From Christensenellaceae bacterium (GTDB lineage: Bacteria > Bacillota > Clostridia > Christensenellales > Christensenellaceae), in contig AP025580.1 of assembly GCA_022846035.1 (NCBI GenBank), positions 434,001-498,000 of the forward strand: a stretch of 64,000 nucleotides of DNA, read 5' to 3'. The notes under the pieces are model-generated. The model ran no database searches, was not told the origin of the DNA, and worked only from the letters and a program-made list of their open reading frames with translations. This document shows positions 44,534 to 53,847 of this stretch, piece after piece. Numbering within the stretch: the first letter of the stretch is position 1; every line of letters begins with the position of its first letter. The translations under genes and the position numbers were made by a program.

Positions 44534-45697
44534 ATGAAATTTGCTGACAAGATGAAAGTTTTTGATATGAATATTTTCTCCAAACTGGAAGAAAAGAAAG
44601 CCGAATTATTGAGCGCGGGCAGAGAGGTTATCAATCTTTCCGTAGGTACGCCGGATTTTAAGCCGGACGACCATGTGATCGAGGCATTAAAAGAGGCGGC
44701 GGGAGTCGCCGATAATTTCAAATATTCCCTCGCCGACCTGCCGGAACTTATAGACGCGGTTATTGCATGGTATAAAAGGCGTTATGGGGTAACGCTTGAG
44801 GCGGAGCAGGTGATGTCCGTTTACGGTACGCAGGAGGGGATGGCGCATGTGGCGCTGCCCATCTGCAACCCGGGCGACCTCGTGATCGCGCCCGATCCAT
44901 GTTATCCGGTGTTTATGTTCGGGCCGCGCATGGCGGAAGCTGAAATCTATTATACGCCACTCAAAAAAGAGAATAATTTCCTGATTGATTTTGAAAGCAT
45001 TCCAGGGGACGTTAGCCGCCGCGCGAAAATGATCGTCGTTTCCTACCCGAACAATCCTGTGACGATGAAAGCGGATTATGCTTTTTACGAACGGCTGGTC
45101 GCATGGGCAAAGGAATACGATGTAGTGGTGGTGCATGACAACGCCTATTCCGAACTGGTGATGGACGGGGAACCCGGCATGTCTTTTCTGGCAGTGCCCG
45201 GGGCTATGGATGTGGGCATTGAATTTAACTCGCTCTCCAAATCGTATAACCTGACAGGGCTGCGCATTTCGTTCGCGATGGGCAACCATGAGATTATCCG
45301 CAATTTCCGGTGCCTGCGTTCGCAAATCGATTACGGTATTTCTTTCCCAGTGCAAAAAGCGGCGATCGCCGCCTTAAACGGTCCGCAGGATATATTGGAA
45401 CGTAACCGCAGGGGCTACCGCGAGCGCAGAGACGCCCTGTGTGGCGGCCTTAGGTCCATCGGATGGGACGTGCCGGATTCAACCGGTACCATGTTTGTAT
45501 GGGCGCCGCTCCCCAAGGGATATACAAAGTCGTGGGATTTTGTGCTTGAGCTGATGGATAAGACGGGAGTGATTTGCGTACCCGGCGAAAGCTTCGGACC
45601 TGCGGGGGAGGGATTCGTGCGTTTTGCGTTGGTCGCGGACGTTCCGGTCATGCAAAAGGCGGTGGAGCTGATCCGGAAAAGCGGGATGATCAAATGA
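44534..45697 (+). CDS. PLP-dependent class I aminotransferase
   Basis: A 387-aa protein of the aspartate aminotransferase fold, close in pattern to LL-diaminopimelate aminotransferases. SVGTPDFKPDD near the N-terminus, the YPNNPVT motif, HDNAYSELV and the PLP-lysine K236 in SLSKSYN are visible, with GLRISFAMGN after it. The amino donor is not determined. ATG 44534 fits family starts; a longer upstream frame crosses the preceding terminator. Overlaps the YjbR gene by 4 bases. Confidence 0.88.
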   Translation: MKFADKMKVFDMNIFSKLEEKKAELLSAGREVINLSVGTPDFKPDDHVIEALKEAAGVADNFKYSLADLPELIDAVIAWYKRRYGVTLEAEQVMSVYGTQEGMAHVALPICNPGDLVIAPDPCYPVFMFGPRMAEAEIYYTPLKKENNFLIDFESIPGDVSRRAKMIVVSYPNNPVTMKADYAFYERLVAWAKEYDVVVVHDNAYSELVMDGEPGMSFLAVPGAMDVGIEFNSLSKSYNLTGLRISFAMGNHEIIRNFRCLRSQIDYGISFPVQKAAIAALNGPQDILERNRRGYRERRDALCGGLRSIGWDVPDSTGTMFVWAPLPKGYTKSWDFVLELMDKTGVICVPGESFGPAGEGFVRFALVADVPVMQKAVELIRKSGMIK

Positions 45698-46050
45698 ACG
45701 ATGCGTGGATAGAGGAATATTGCCTCGGAAAAAGAGGCGTTACCAAAGACTTCCAGCCTGAATGGCAGGCAACGCGTTATTTTGTCGGCGGGAAGATGTT
45801 TGCCATGCGGGGGAATGATAAGGAAGGAAGACCGATCTTTACGATGAAGCTGGAACCCGCGCTGAACGATTTTTTGCGGCAGCAGTGGGATGAAATCGTT
45901 CCCGGTTATTACATGAACAAAATACATTGGAGTTCGGTATATCTCGAGGGAAAGGTGCCGGACGGCGTGCTGAAAGATATGATCGACAAATCGTATGAAA
46001 CGGGGATTTTGGCCCTGCCCAAAAAAATACAAAGAGAGATCGTGGAATAA
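45694..46050 (+). CDS. MmcQ/YjbR family protein
   Basis: A 118-aa protein with the YjbR-type fold: early EEYCLGKRGVTKDFQ, central KMFAMRG, and MNKIHWSSVYLEGKVPDGVLKDMIDKSYE at the end (shown as family positions 70-100). These small proteins are described as DNA-binding, but no specific role is established. The ATG overlaps the aminotransferase stop (ATGA), indicating coupled translation. Confidence 0.85.
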   Translation: MNDAWIEEYCLGKRGVTKDFQPEWQATRYFVGGKMFAMRGNDKEGRPIFTMKLEPALNDFLRQQWDEIVPGYYMNKIHWSSVYLEGKVPDGVLKDMIDKSYETGILALPKKIQREIVE

Positions 46051-46121
46051 AGAGGGCAGTCTCGGCAACGTACGGAAATGCGGAAAGCGAAGATTTTACC
46101 ACCAATAGGAAAATGATTGAA

Positions 46122-46150
46122 TTGAATTCATGCAAAGGGAATCCTACAAT
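46122..46150 (+). promoter_or_regulatory. Promoter of the SDR gene
   Basis: TTGAAT (46122-46127), 17 bases, TACAAT (46145-46150). Confidence 0.65.
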
Positions 46151-46191
46151 GAGGGCATAAGAATATAGCGTTTGGCGTAAGGAGGACCTGT

Positions 46192-46971
46192 ATGGAAAAG
46201 AACTTGTTCTCATTAAAAGGAAAGACCGCGATTGTGACAGGTGCGGCAAAGGGACTGGGGAAAGCGATGGCAATGGCGCTTGCGGGGCAGGGCGCGAACA
46301 TCGTGGCTGCGGATATTGACAGTGAAACAGGCAGGCAAACTGTCGAGGAAATAGGCGAAAGCGGCGTGCAGGCTATGTTTTGCCGACTGGATGTGCGCGA
46401 CCAGAAGAGCATTGACGAAATGGTAGAGGCGGTAACGGAACGCTTCCAGACCATTGACATTCTTGTGAACAATGCCGGAATCGGCAGGCCGGGACCATCT
46501 GCGGACGTCAGCCGCAAGGACTGGCAGGATGTGATCGACGTCAACCTGACCGGCGTGTTTTTCGTAGCGCAGGCGGTGGGGCGCGTGATGATCGCGCAGG
46601 AAAGCGGCAATATCATCAATATTGCTTCCATGTCGGCCATGATCGTGAACCAGTCCGTACCGCAGAGTTCGTATTACGCATCCAAGGCGGGCGTGGTTAT
46701 GCTTACCAGGAGCCTGGCGGCGGAGTGGGCGCGGTACGGAATTCGTGTCAACGCGATCGCGCCCGGGGTCATGATGACGGAACAAACGGATTTTATGTTC
46801 AAGGATCCGTCCAAGGCGGAGCAAATCAGGTTATGGATGGAATATACGCCGCTCGGGAGGGCGGGAAATCCGCCCGAGCTGGGCGGCGCGGCCGTCTATC
46901 TTGCATCGGACGCTTCTTCCTTTATGACGGGACATATTATGGTGGTGGACGGCGGATATACGGTTTATTGA
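46192..46971 (+). CDS. Short-chain dehydrogenase/reductase
   Basis: A 259-aa classical SDR. The cofactor motif is TGAAKGLGKAMA, the NNAGI motif is near residue 93, and the catalytic Ser/Tyr/Lys set is in SMSAMI and YYASKAG. ADID after strand 2 favours NAD(H). The closest pattern is gluconate 5-dehydrogenase or FabG-like enzymes; the substrate is unknown. GGAGG precedes the ATG. Single gene. Confidence 0.88.
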   Translation: MEKNLFSLKGKTAIVTGAAKGLGKAMAMALAGQGANIVAADIDSETGRQTVEEIGESGVQAMFCRLDVRDQKSIDEMVEAVTERFQTIDILVNNAGIGRPGPSADVSRKDWQDVIDVNLTGVFFVAQAVGRVMIAQESGNIINIASMSAMIVNQSVPQSSYYASKAGVVMLTRSLAAEWARYGIRVNAIAPGVMMTEQTDFMFKDPSKAEQIRLWMEYTPLGRAGNPPELGGAAVYLASDASSFMTGHIMVVDGGYTVY

Positions 46972-47126
46972 ATTTTTCGAAAGAATAGGGGCGCGGCTTC
47001 GCAATACAGGGCTGCGCCTTTTGTATTTTATGCAGGGAAATATGCATGTTGGAGGATGGCGCTTGCAAAGCGCGGCGCGGCAGGGTATGCTAAAAACAAT
47101 GAAGAAGAACCGGAGGGGAGAAAGTT

Positions 47127-47585
47127 TTGAAGCTATTGATCGACCAGTCGCCGGATAACGAGGAAGTCGAGATCACCATTAAATGCGGGATTATCGATCC
47201 GGCGCTGGAACAACTGATTACGCAGATCAGATTGTATTCTTTTTCTGTCGCCGCGAAAAAGGACGGGAGAACCTATACCGTCAGCCTTGGCGATATTTAT
47301 TATTTTGAATCCATAGATAACCGTACGTTTTTATATACGGAACATGAGGTATATGAATCCAAACTCAGGCTTTATGAGCTGGAGCAACAGCTTACCAAAA
47401 CGGACTTTGTGCGCGTGAGTAAGTCGTGTATCCTGAATGTAAGGATATTACAGAGCGTGCGCGCCCTGCTGAACGGAAAGATGGAAGCGGAACTTGATAA
47501 CGGGGAAAAGGTGATCATAAGCCGTCATTATGTCGAGGGCCTCAAGCGGAAGCTGGGGCTTGCCGGAGGTGAACAGGATGTCTAA
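47127..47585 (+). CDS. LytTR-domain DNA-binding regulator
   Basis: A 152-aa protein without a receiver domain. The LytTR beta domain spans about residues 50-148 (GDIYYFESIDNRTFLYT, then DFVRVSKSCILNV). Start TTG 47127 follows GGAGGGGAG. It overlaps the DUF3021 gene by 8 bases. Stand-alone LytTR-DUF3021 pairs commonly regulate an adjacent ABC-2 transporter, as here. Confidence 0.9.
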   Translation: MKLLIDQSPDNEEVEITIKCGIIDPALEQLITQIRLYSFSVAAKKDGRTYTVSLGDIYYFESIDNRTFLYTEHEVYESKLRLYELEQQLTKTDFVRVSKSCILNVRILQSVRALLNGKMEAELDNGEKVIISRHYVEGLKRKLGLAGGEQDV

Positions 47586-47982
47586 ATTCAAATTTTATAT
47601 CACTATGAATTGTGTGTCATTCACGGTCCTGGTGCTCATTTATACGGTGCTGTGCGTGTTTGGCATGTCGTCCGTCAACGAGGTAGCGATCCTGATTTTG
47701 CTTTTGATGACGACGTGTATTGCGGCGGCTATCTTTTTTGCGGATAAGCTCCCCGTCAATTCCGCGGCGCTGCGGATCGTCATAGACCTTGCGATCATTG
47801 TGGCGGTTGTCTTTGGCATTGGTGGGCCGACAGGCTTTATCCCGCTGGAGCCAGGTAATGTACTGGTCGTCATGGCCATGATCATAGCCGTTTATTTTGC
47901 GACATTCGGCGTGCTCATTATTAAAAACAAGGCGGACGCGGACGACATCAATAAAAAAATAAAAGAATGGAAAAAACGATAA
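47578..47982 (+). CDS. DUF3021 family membrane protein
   Basis: A 134-aa protein with four predicted membrane helices and a short basic C-terminal tail. DUF3021 proteins accompany LytTR regulators and probably control their activity. ATG 47578 has GGAGGTGA upstream, within the end of the LytTR gene. Confidence 0.82.
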   Translation: MSKFKFYITMNCVSFTVLVLIYTVLCVFGMSSVNEVAILILLLMTTCIAAAIFFADKLPVNSAALRIVIDLAIIVAVVFGIGGPTGFIPLEPGNVLVVMAMIIAVYFATFGVLIIKNKADADDINKKIKEWKKR

Positions 47983-48007
47983 AGAGCCGAAAACGGCGGT
48001 AAGATTC

Positions 48008-48036
48008 AGGGAACGTCTGACAGGCGTTCCCTTTTG
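48008..48036 (+). terminator. Terminator after the LytTR-DUF3021 pair
   Basis: A 10-bp stem GGGAACG... with one G-U pair and a GAC loop, then TTTT. It partly separates the regulator pair from the ABC genes. Confidence 0.8.
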
Positions 48037-48136
48037 CATTTTACAATACGAAAAATGCATCTTGTCTTAAAGCGCTTGAAACAGGGATTTTTGCATGATA
48101 TTTTAATAACGTAACCGAAAGAAAGGACCAAATAGA

Positions 48137-49054
48137 ATGGATAAAATGATTGAAGTACAGGACTTAAGAAAATCGTTCGGCGGTGTCCATGCGGTAAACG
48201 GGATTGATTTTTATGTGGAAAAAGGCTCGCTGTTCGCATTTCTGGGACCGAACGGAGCGGGGAAGTCGACAACGATCGATATGATATCGACGCAGCTCAA
48301 ACCGGATGCGGGCAGGATAGACGTGGGCGGATATATACTGGGAAAGGACGATAACGCCATCCGCAGGAAAATCGGTATCGTGTTCCAGGACAGCGTCCTT
48401 GACCCGCTGTTAACGGTAAAGGAAAATTTGGTTTTGCGCGGGAGCCTTTACGGTATGCCGAAAGAACAATTGAAAAATGCGGTAAAAGCAGCCGCGCAGA
48501 CGGCGGACGTAATGGATTTTTATCATCGGCCGTATGGAAAGCTATCGGGCGGGCAGAGGCGGCGCGCGGATATTGCCCGCGCACTCGTGAATACGCCGGA
48601 AATTCTTTTTCTGGATGAACCGACTACCGGACTTGATCCGCAAACGCGGCATAAGGTATGGGATACCATCTCGCGTCTGCAAAAAGAGAGCAATATGACA
48701 ATTTTTCTGACGACACATTACATGGAAGAAGCGGCGCGCGCGGACTATATCACGATCATGGACCACGGGAAGATTCTTGCGAAAGGAACGCCGGCAGAGC
48801 TAAAGGAACAATATACGAGGGATATATTGCGTATGACGCCTAAAAACGCGGCCGCGCTCGAAAAGTGCCTTATGGAAAGTGGAATTGCCTTTGAAAGAAC
48901 AGGCGGTGATTTTATGGTGCGTTTAGACCATACGATAGACGCCTTGGATATTGTAAACCATTGCAGGAATGAGGTTCTCGGACTTGAGGTCAGGCGGGGA
49001 ACGATGGACGACGTATTTTTGAATATTACGGGATCGGAAGTGAGGGACGCATAA
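48137..49054 (+). CDS. ABC-2 transporter ATPase, DrrA/CcmA type
   Basis: A 305-aa ATPase. Walker A GPNGAGKST, signature LSGGQRRRADIARAL and Walker B ILFLDEPTTGLDP are intact, followed by a C-terminal domain of the drug-exporter type. It powers export with the permease at 49054, with which it shares one base (TAATG). Confidence 0.93.
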   Translation: MDKMIEVQDLRKSFGGVHAVNGIDFYVEKGSLFAFLGPNGAGKSTTIDMISTQLKPDAGRIDVGGYILGKDDNAIRRKIGIVFQDSVLDPLLTVKENLVLRGSLYGMPKEQLKNAVKAAAQTADVMDFYHRPYGKLSGGQRRRADIARALVNTPEILFLDEPTTGLDPQTRHKVWDTISRLQKESNMTIFLTTHYMEEAARADYITIMDHGKILAKGTPAELKEQYTRDILRMTPKNAAALEKCLMESGIAFERTGGDFMVRLDHTIDALDIVNHCRNEVLGLEVRRGTMDDVFLNITGSEVRDA

Positions 49055-49908
49055 TGCTGGCAATGACAAGACGTAATTTAAAAGTGTTTTTCAGAGATAA
49101 GAGCGCGGTATTTTATTCGCTGCTGGCGGTGATTATCGTAATCGCGCTGTATGCGGTGTTTCTGGGGGATACAATCACAAGCGGCATGGAAGAAATCAAA
49201 GGAGTCGATTTTCTGATGAACAGTTGGATTATCGCCGGAATCCTCGCCGTGATTTCCATGACTTCTACACTGGGCGCGTTCGGCGTTATGGTAGAGGATA
49301 GGGCGAAAAAAATCAGCAAGGATTTTACGGTGTCGCCAATCAGCCGAAGCAGCCTTGCGGGCGGCTATGTTGTTGCCGCTTACTGTGTAGGCGTGATTAT
49401 GAGCCTGCTTGCGTTCGTCATAGGCGAGATCTATATCGTAGCGTCGGGCGGGGAGATGTTGTCCGCCGTAAATATGGCGAAAGTAATCGGCGGCATATTG
49501 CTTTCCGTGCTCGCCTCGAGTTCCATTGTATTCTTCATTGTATCCTTTTTTAAAAGTCAGAACGCTTTCGCGACGGCAAGTACGGTGGTGGGAACGTTGA
49601 TCGGCTTTTTGACGGGGGTTTATATCCCCATCGGTGCGCTGCCCGACGCGGTGGGCAATATCATCAAAGTATTTCCAGTTTCCTATTCTGCATCATATTT
49701 CCGTACGGTGATGATGGAGCAGAGCGCCGCCGTCTCGTTTGACGGCGCGCCGGCCTCGGCACTGAAAGATTTTAATACGGAACTGGGCGTCACTTTTCAG
49801 TTCGGTGATGCTGCGACGACGCTCACTACATGCATAATAGTGATGATCGTAACGGGCGTGGTGTTTTACTTGTTGTCTCTTTTGAATGTAGCGCGCAAAA
49901 GCAAATAG
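49054..49908 (+). CDS. ABC-2 type permease
   Basis: A 284-aa integral membrane protein with six helices, the first after RRNLKVFFRDKSAVFYSLLA, and the GxxxPIGALPD exporter motif in the fifth segment. It probably exports an antimicrobial or lipid-like compound; LytTR-controlled exporters are often for bacteriocin or antibiotic stress. Confidence 0.88.
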   Translation: MLAMTRRNLKVFFRDKSAVFYSLLAVIIVIALYAVFLGDTITSGMEEIKGVDFLMNSWIIAGILAVISMTSTLGAFGVMVEDRAKKISKDFTVSPISRSSLAGGYVVAAYCVGVIMSLLAFVIGEIYIVASGGEMLSAVNMAKVIGGILLSVLASSSIVFFIVSFFKSQNAFATASTVVGTLIGFLTGVYIPIGALPDAVGNIIKVFPVSYSASYFRTVMMEQSAAVSFDGAPASALKDFNTELGVTFQFGDAATTLTTCIIVMIVTGVVFYLLSLLNVARKSK

Positions 49909-49956
49909 CAGGCATATAAAAACACATCCTTATGGGTGTGTTTTTATATGCCTGCT
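49907..49956. terminator. Long bidirectional terminator overlapping the acp 3' end
   Basis: A 20-bp perfect inverted repeat (49907-49926 and 49937-49956) extended by TCC/GGG to 23 pairs with a 4-base loop. T5 and A5 tracts lie in the arms. The last four acp codons are inside it. Confidence 0.88.
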
Positions 49957-50183
49957 TCTTTGGCCGTCAGGTAATCGATCACGTCCTGCACGGTATCGAA
50001 AAGCCTTAAATCGCGGTCGGGGATCGAAAGGCCAAACTCTTTTTCGAAGCTGGAGACCGTATCCATCAGGCTGAAAGAATCGAGCTCCAAATCTTTAATC
50101 AGATGCTTTTCCGGAGTAATCTCATTTATGTCGACCGGAGAGTTTTCCGAAAGAAGGCTCTGTACTTTTATAAAATCTACCAT
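49944..50183 (-). CDS. Acyl carrier protein (lone)
   Basis: A 79-aa protein with the phosphopantetheine attachment motif DLELDSFSLMD (serine near residue 37) and a four-helix carrier pattern. GGGGG is 6 bases before ATG 50183; a farther ATG 50198 exists. No fatty acid or polyketide gene adjoins; the only partner is the upstream carboxylesterase, 30 bases away on the same strand. Confidence 0.88.
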   Translation of the reverse strand: MVDFIKVQSLLSENSPVDINEITPEKHLIKDLELDSFSLMDTVSSFEKEFGLSIPDRDLRLFDTVQDVIDYLTAKEAGI

Positions 50184-50213
50184 AACAACCCCCTGCAATA
50201 TGTTGCCCTATGT

Positions 50214-51689
50214 TTAACCGATATGTACGATGTTAAAGCCACGGAAGCCTTGCCGTTTGAATTCGCTTTTATCATATTCCTTTTCAATCTCAGGGTCAAC
50301 CATAGGAATCACGGAGAAATTTTTGTCGTAGCATTTGGCGGGCGTATCGACGCCGCAACAGTCCTGCCATGCAAGCTTTCCGTCCCTGGCGAAAGAGACA
50401 AAATCTTTTTGCATTTCTTTTGAAATACACCGCGTCGTTTTGACAGAAGGCAACAGGAACATCCATTTATAAAGGCCCGCATGGAAATTACCAAAGACGA
50501 ATGGAATATCGCATGAGTGGCAGGCCCGCAGCGAGATAGCTTTCATAGCCGGTGTTTCGTAATCAAAGCGGTACATCCAGGTATTGGCATACTGGTTATA
50601 GACCTCCGCATACCAGACGCTTGCCATGCGAAATACACGGTCGGTAAGCATCATGGATTTCGCGCGTTTGCCGTAACGGCGGTAGGCGGCCTTTAAACGG
50701 GTCTTGACCTCTTCTTTTTCCTGATCGATATTCCGCCGGAGTATTTTACTGATATCCAGGACCTTGGATAAGATCTTGATACATAAAAAAGACATTTCTT
50801 CCTTGGTGGTACCGATGAGAATGGGAATATCCCGAGCCGCGCCCTGCGCTGCGGCAGGAATCGGATAATCGGGCACAAGCGTGCCGTCAACCTCGATCAT
50901 GAACGTACCGTCCCCAAGGCCGCAATAGGAAGCAAATTTACGCTGCTTGGATACGAGTTCGCGCACATCCATGTCCTTTAACTGCCGGGCGGTTTTTATA
51001 CCCATGAATTGCATGAATTTACGCGCTACTTCCTGGTATTGCTGTTTGGTATACAAAAGCGATGGTCCGCCGCTCATCATGATGACTTTGGAAACGTATT
51101 TGCGCGCAGTGGGCATGACGGGAAGCACGGAAGCTGCAATCGCGCCTGCGGACTGCCCAAGCACGGTGATACTCTGCGGATCACCGCCGAAAGCACCGAT
51201 ATTATTATAAACCCATTGAAGCGCCATAACGATGTCTGACAGGCCGCAGTTGGGAGAAAATTCCTCGCCCAGAAATGAAAAATCCAAAAAGCCGAGCGCG
51301 CCCAGGCGGTAGTTGATGGTTACGACCACCACGTCGCCGTTCTTTGCGAGATTGGAGCCGTTATATTCCGAAGCGCTGCCCGCGCCGGCACAAAAAGAAC
51401 CGCCGTGGATATAGAAAAACACGGGACGTTTTTTGTGATCGGCAGCCGGAGTCCAGATGTTGAGGGACAGGCAGTTCTCGTCGGAAGATTTGTATTTTTT
51501 GGCCTGGGGACAGGTTGCGCCGAAAGAGGACGCGTCAAGAACGCCTTTCCAGTTTTCTGCGGGCTGCGCGGGCATAAAGCGCAGGGAGCCGACCGGCGGC
51601 TTTGCATAGGGAATGCCCCGATATACCAATATCCCGTTTTCACAGGTTCCTTTAATTTTTCCGTTTTTGGTTTGTATATTTTTTTGCAT
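50214..51689 (-). CDS. Type-B carboxylesterase
   Basis: A 491-aa carboxylesterase/lipase family B protein. The catalytic serine is in GQSAGAIAASV near residue 190, and the YIHGGSFCAGAGS oxyanion motif is near 105. Catalytic Glu and His lie later (RACHSCDIPFVFG holds the histidine). No signal peptide, so cytoplasmic. In one operon with the acp gene. Confidence 0.9.
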   Translation of the reverse strand: MQKNIQTKNGKIKGTCENGILVYRGIPYAKPPVGSLRFMPAQPAENWKGVLDASSFGATCPQAKKYKSSDENCLSLNIWTPAADHKKRPVFFYIHGGSFCAGAGSASEYNGSNLAKNGDVVVVTINYRLGALGFLDFSFLGEEFSPNCGLSDIVMALQWVYNNIGAFGGDPQSITVLGQSAGAIAASVLPVMPTARKYVSKVIMMSGGPSLLYTKQQYQEVARKFMQFMGIKTARQLKDMDVRELVSKQRKFASYCGLGDGTFMIEVDGTLVPDYPIPAAAQGAARDIPILIGTTKEEMSFLCIKILSKVLDISKILRRNIDQEKEEVKTRLKAAYRRYGKRAKSMMLTDRVFRMASVWYAEVYNQYANTWMYRFDYETPAMKAISLRACHSCDIPFVFGNFHAGLYKWMFLLPSVKTTRCISKEMQKDFVSFARDGKLAWQDCCGVDTPAKCYDKNFSVIPMVDPEIEKEYDKSEFKRQGFRGFNIVHIG

Positions 51690-51844
51690 CTTTTAATCCT
51701 TACAACGTTAAGGAAAATAAACAAAATAAAGAAACCTTTTCAAAAATTTAATATTTGGCGCTGCATAGCTTTGTTTTTCATGAACGCTTTGTTATAATGA
51801 CGCTGTAAGGATCTTACCTCAAGAGGGTGGAAAGGATCGGCCGG

Positions 51845-53221
51845 ATGAACAAACTCAAATTAGTTTTCACGATATTATTCTCTGCAATATTGCTGGCCGG
51901 CGGCATTTTTCTGGCGGTTTATCCGGTCGAAATTATCGGCGTTTTTGCGCACGTACTGGGCATTTTGCTTACTGCTCTTGGCAGCCTGGGCATTATCTTT
52001 TTTATTTTTACGCGCGACAACCGGCCCCAGATTACGGCGCAGACCCTGGTAATCGGCGTGATTTCGCTTGCGTGCGGCATTGTTCTACTTGCTTATCCGG
52101 ATCTTATGGACCAGGTTGTATGGATCACTATGCTCGTATGGCTTTTTTTTACGGGAGGGGTCCAGTTCCTGATCGCCTATTCGTATTACAGGAACGCACA
52201 GCGCAGATGGGGACTGTCGCTTTTATGGGGTGGCCTTTTGATGGCGGGATTTGTGTTTTTGCTCATGGCCCGGGAGCTTTGGGTGGTCGTGCTCTCAACA
52301 TTCATCGCCGCTTACTGCATTCTGCTCGGCCTTGCCGGATTGACGCGCCTGTTTTTGATCGTGAATCAGGAAAATAAAAAACGGAAAAATATTCCCTTGC
52401 CATTCTGGATGGAGGCGTTTTTGCCCAAGGTGACTCTGGAATGGATCAAATCTTCGCTGGACGAAAGCGGCGAAGCGGAGGGAAGAAAAGATGGAAGCGT
52501 CGTCACCAGCGAAAATATTGTTAAGGGGCAGACGGACATTGAGGTGCTGATCCATATGTCGGATTTAGGTACGAACGCGCTTGGACATGTGGACCTGTGT
52601 ATCGACGGGCAGGTTCTCTCGTACGGCAATTACGATCACGATAAGGCCAACGTCCATTTTTTCGGGCTCTTTTGGGACGGGGTGTTCGCGATTTGCGAGC
52701 GCAGCAAATACATTCGCTTTTCTTTGGAAAATGCGCGCAAGACGATCGTGGGTTACCGGCTTGCGTTATCGCCGGAGGACGAAAAACGCGTAAAAGCCAA
52801 TATTGCGGATTTTTTGCAGGACTGTGTGCCGTGGAAGCCGGAAAATCCGAAGAAAAACGGGTATGCGAATGCTCTTTTAAAGCAGGACGCATTGCTTTTT
52901 AAGGTAAGCAGGGGAAAGTATAAAACCTATTTTATGCTGGATACGAATTGCGCTCTTCTTTTAGAGGATTTCATGGAAGGAACCAGTATTCCCAAGGCGC
53001 GCGTATTGGGGGGCATCATGACGCCCGGTTCCCTTTTGTCCATGTTTGAGAACGAGTTGAAACGGCAGGGCGGTCCGGTAGTTTCCCGCACGCTTTATTT
53101 AAGCGAGCGCATGGCATCTTTGCAGGCGAAAAGAAAACCGCGCAAGGCGCTTGCCGATTTGCATGAATGCATTGAATGCGAGCTGAATGAAAAGGATGTA
53201 AAAAAGAATCCCGATACATAA
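51845..53221 (+). CDS. HdeD/DUF308 membrane protein with permuted papain-like domain
   Basis: A 458-aa fusion. Residues 1-185 contain six hydrophobic helices in the DUF308/HdeD pattern (IGVISLACGIVLLAYPDLMD). From about residue 235 a soluble domain shows LGHVDLCIDGQVLSYGNYD, and later LDTNCALLLEDFM; a His first and a Cys later is the order seen in circularly permuted NlpC/P60 or YiiX-like peptidases. Catalysis is inferred. AAAGGA lies 8 bases before ATG 51845; GTG 51827 is an alternative. Confidence 0.65.
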   Translation: MNKLKLVFTILFSAILLAGGIFLAVYPVEIIGVFAHVLGILLTALGSLGIIFFIFTRDNRPQITAQTLVIGVISLACGIVLLAYPDLMDQVVWITMLVWLFFTGGVQFLIAYSYYRNAQRRWGLSLLWGGLLMAGFVFLLMARELWVVVLSTFIAAYCILLGLAGLTRLFLIVNQENKKRKNIPLPFWMEAFLPKVTLEWIKSSLDESGEAEGRKDGSVVTSENIVKGQTDIEVLIHMSDLGTNALGHVDLCIDGQVLSYGNYDHDKANVHFFGLFWDGVFAICERSKYIRFSLENARKTIVGYRLALSPEDEKRVKANIADFLQDCVPWKPENPKKNGYANALLKQDALLFKVSRGKYKTYFMLDTNCALLLEDFMEGTSIPKARVLGGIMTPGSLLSMFENELKRQGGPVVSRTLYLSERMASLQAKRKPRKALADLHECIECELNEKDVKKNPDT

Positions 53222-53238
53222 AGTACGGGATCCTTTTA
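53205..53238. terminator. Terminator between convergent genes
   Basis: ATCCCG-A-TAC pairs with GTA-CGGGAT, followed by CCTTTT. The DUF308-peptidase gene ends inside it. Confidence 0.75.
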
Positions 53239-53245
53239 GGCTGCT

Positions 53246-53614
53246 TTAATTTGAGGAGTACGCGTCGTCCACAATGGCAAAGATTTCGTCGATCCATAAG
53301 CCGGAATCGCGCGCTTCGCGCGTTGCGCGCACGAACATATCGCGAATCTCGTTTTTTCTCATGGCTTTGATCTGTGCGGCGTTATCCGCGACAAAATCGC
53401 CTTTGCCGGCGACGGAGTATAAAAACCCCTCATTTTTTAAAATCGCATAGGATTTTTGTACGGTATTGGGATTGACCTCCAGTTGTTTTGCAAGATTACG
53501 CACGGAGGGGATCTGCTCATGTGGATGAAGTTTTCCCATCATAACAAGCGTTTTGAAGCCCTGAACGATCTGCTCGTAAATTGCCTGTTTTGACGTTTTA
53601 TCCAGCTTAATCAT
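53246..53614 (-). CDS. Short GntR (YtrA-type) regulator
   Basis: A 122-aa protein: winged helix (IPSVRNLAKQLEVNPNTVQKSYAIL) and a short C-terminal dimerisation helix, the YtrA layout. These usually repress a neighbouring ABC gene set, but none is directly downstream. Divergent from hppA, separated by 233 bases. Confidence 0.88.
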   Translation of the reverse strand: MIKLDKTSKQAIYEQIVQGFKTLVMMGKLHPHEQIPSVRNLAKQLEVNPNTVQKSYAILKNEGFLYSVAGKGDFVADNAAQIKAMRKNEIRDMFVRATREARDSGLWIDEIFAIVDDAYSSN

Positions 53615-53637
53615 GGCAGAAACGACTTCCTTTCCTC

Positions 53638-53666
53638 AATATAGTGTATGAGTTGCATTAGTACAA
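53638..53666 (-). promoter_or_regulatory. Promoter of the YtrA-type regulator
   Basis: Minus strand TTGTAC (53661-53666), 17 bases, TATATT (53638-53643). The spacer carries an imperfect dyad (TGTATGAGT...ATTAGTACA) resembling YtrA-type operators. Confidence 0.55.
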
Positions 53667-53847
53667 TTTCATTGTATTTTATCCTTACGGCGCTGTCAAG
53701 TAAAAAAGTTGACAAAAATAAAGAAAAAATGAGCAAATTTCCTTTGCTTTTCGAGGGGAACGTATTATAATGAAAATTGATTGGGCGCAGTTCTGAAATT
53801 TATTTCATATAATATATATATATTATTTTGACAGGAGGAGTGAACCA

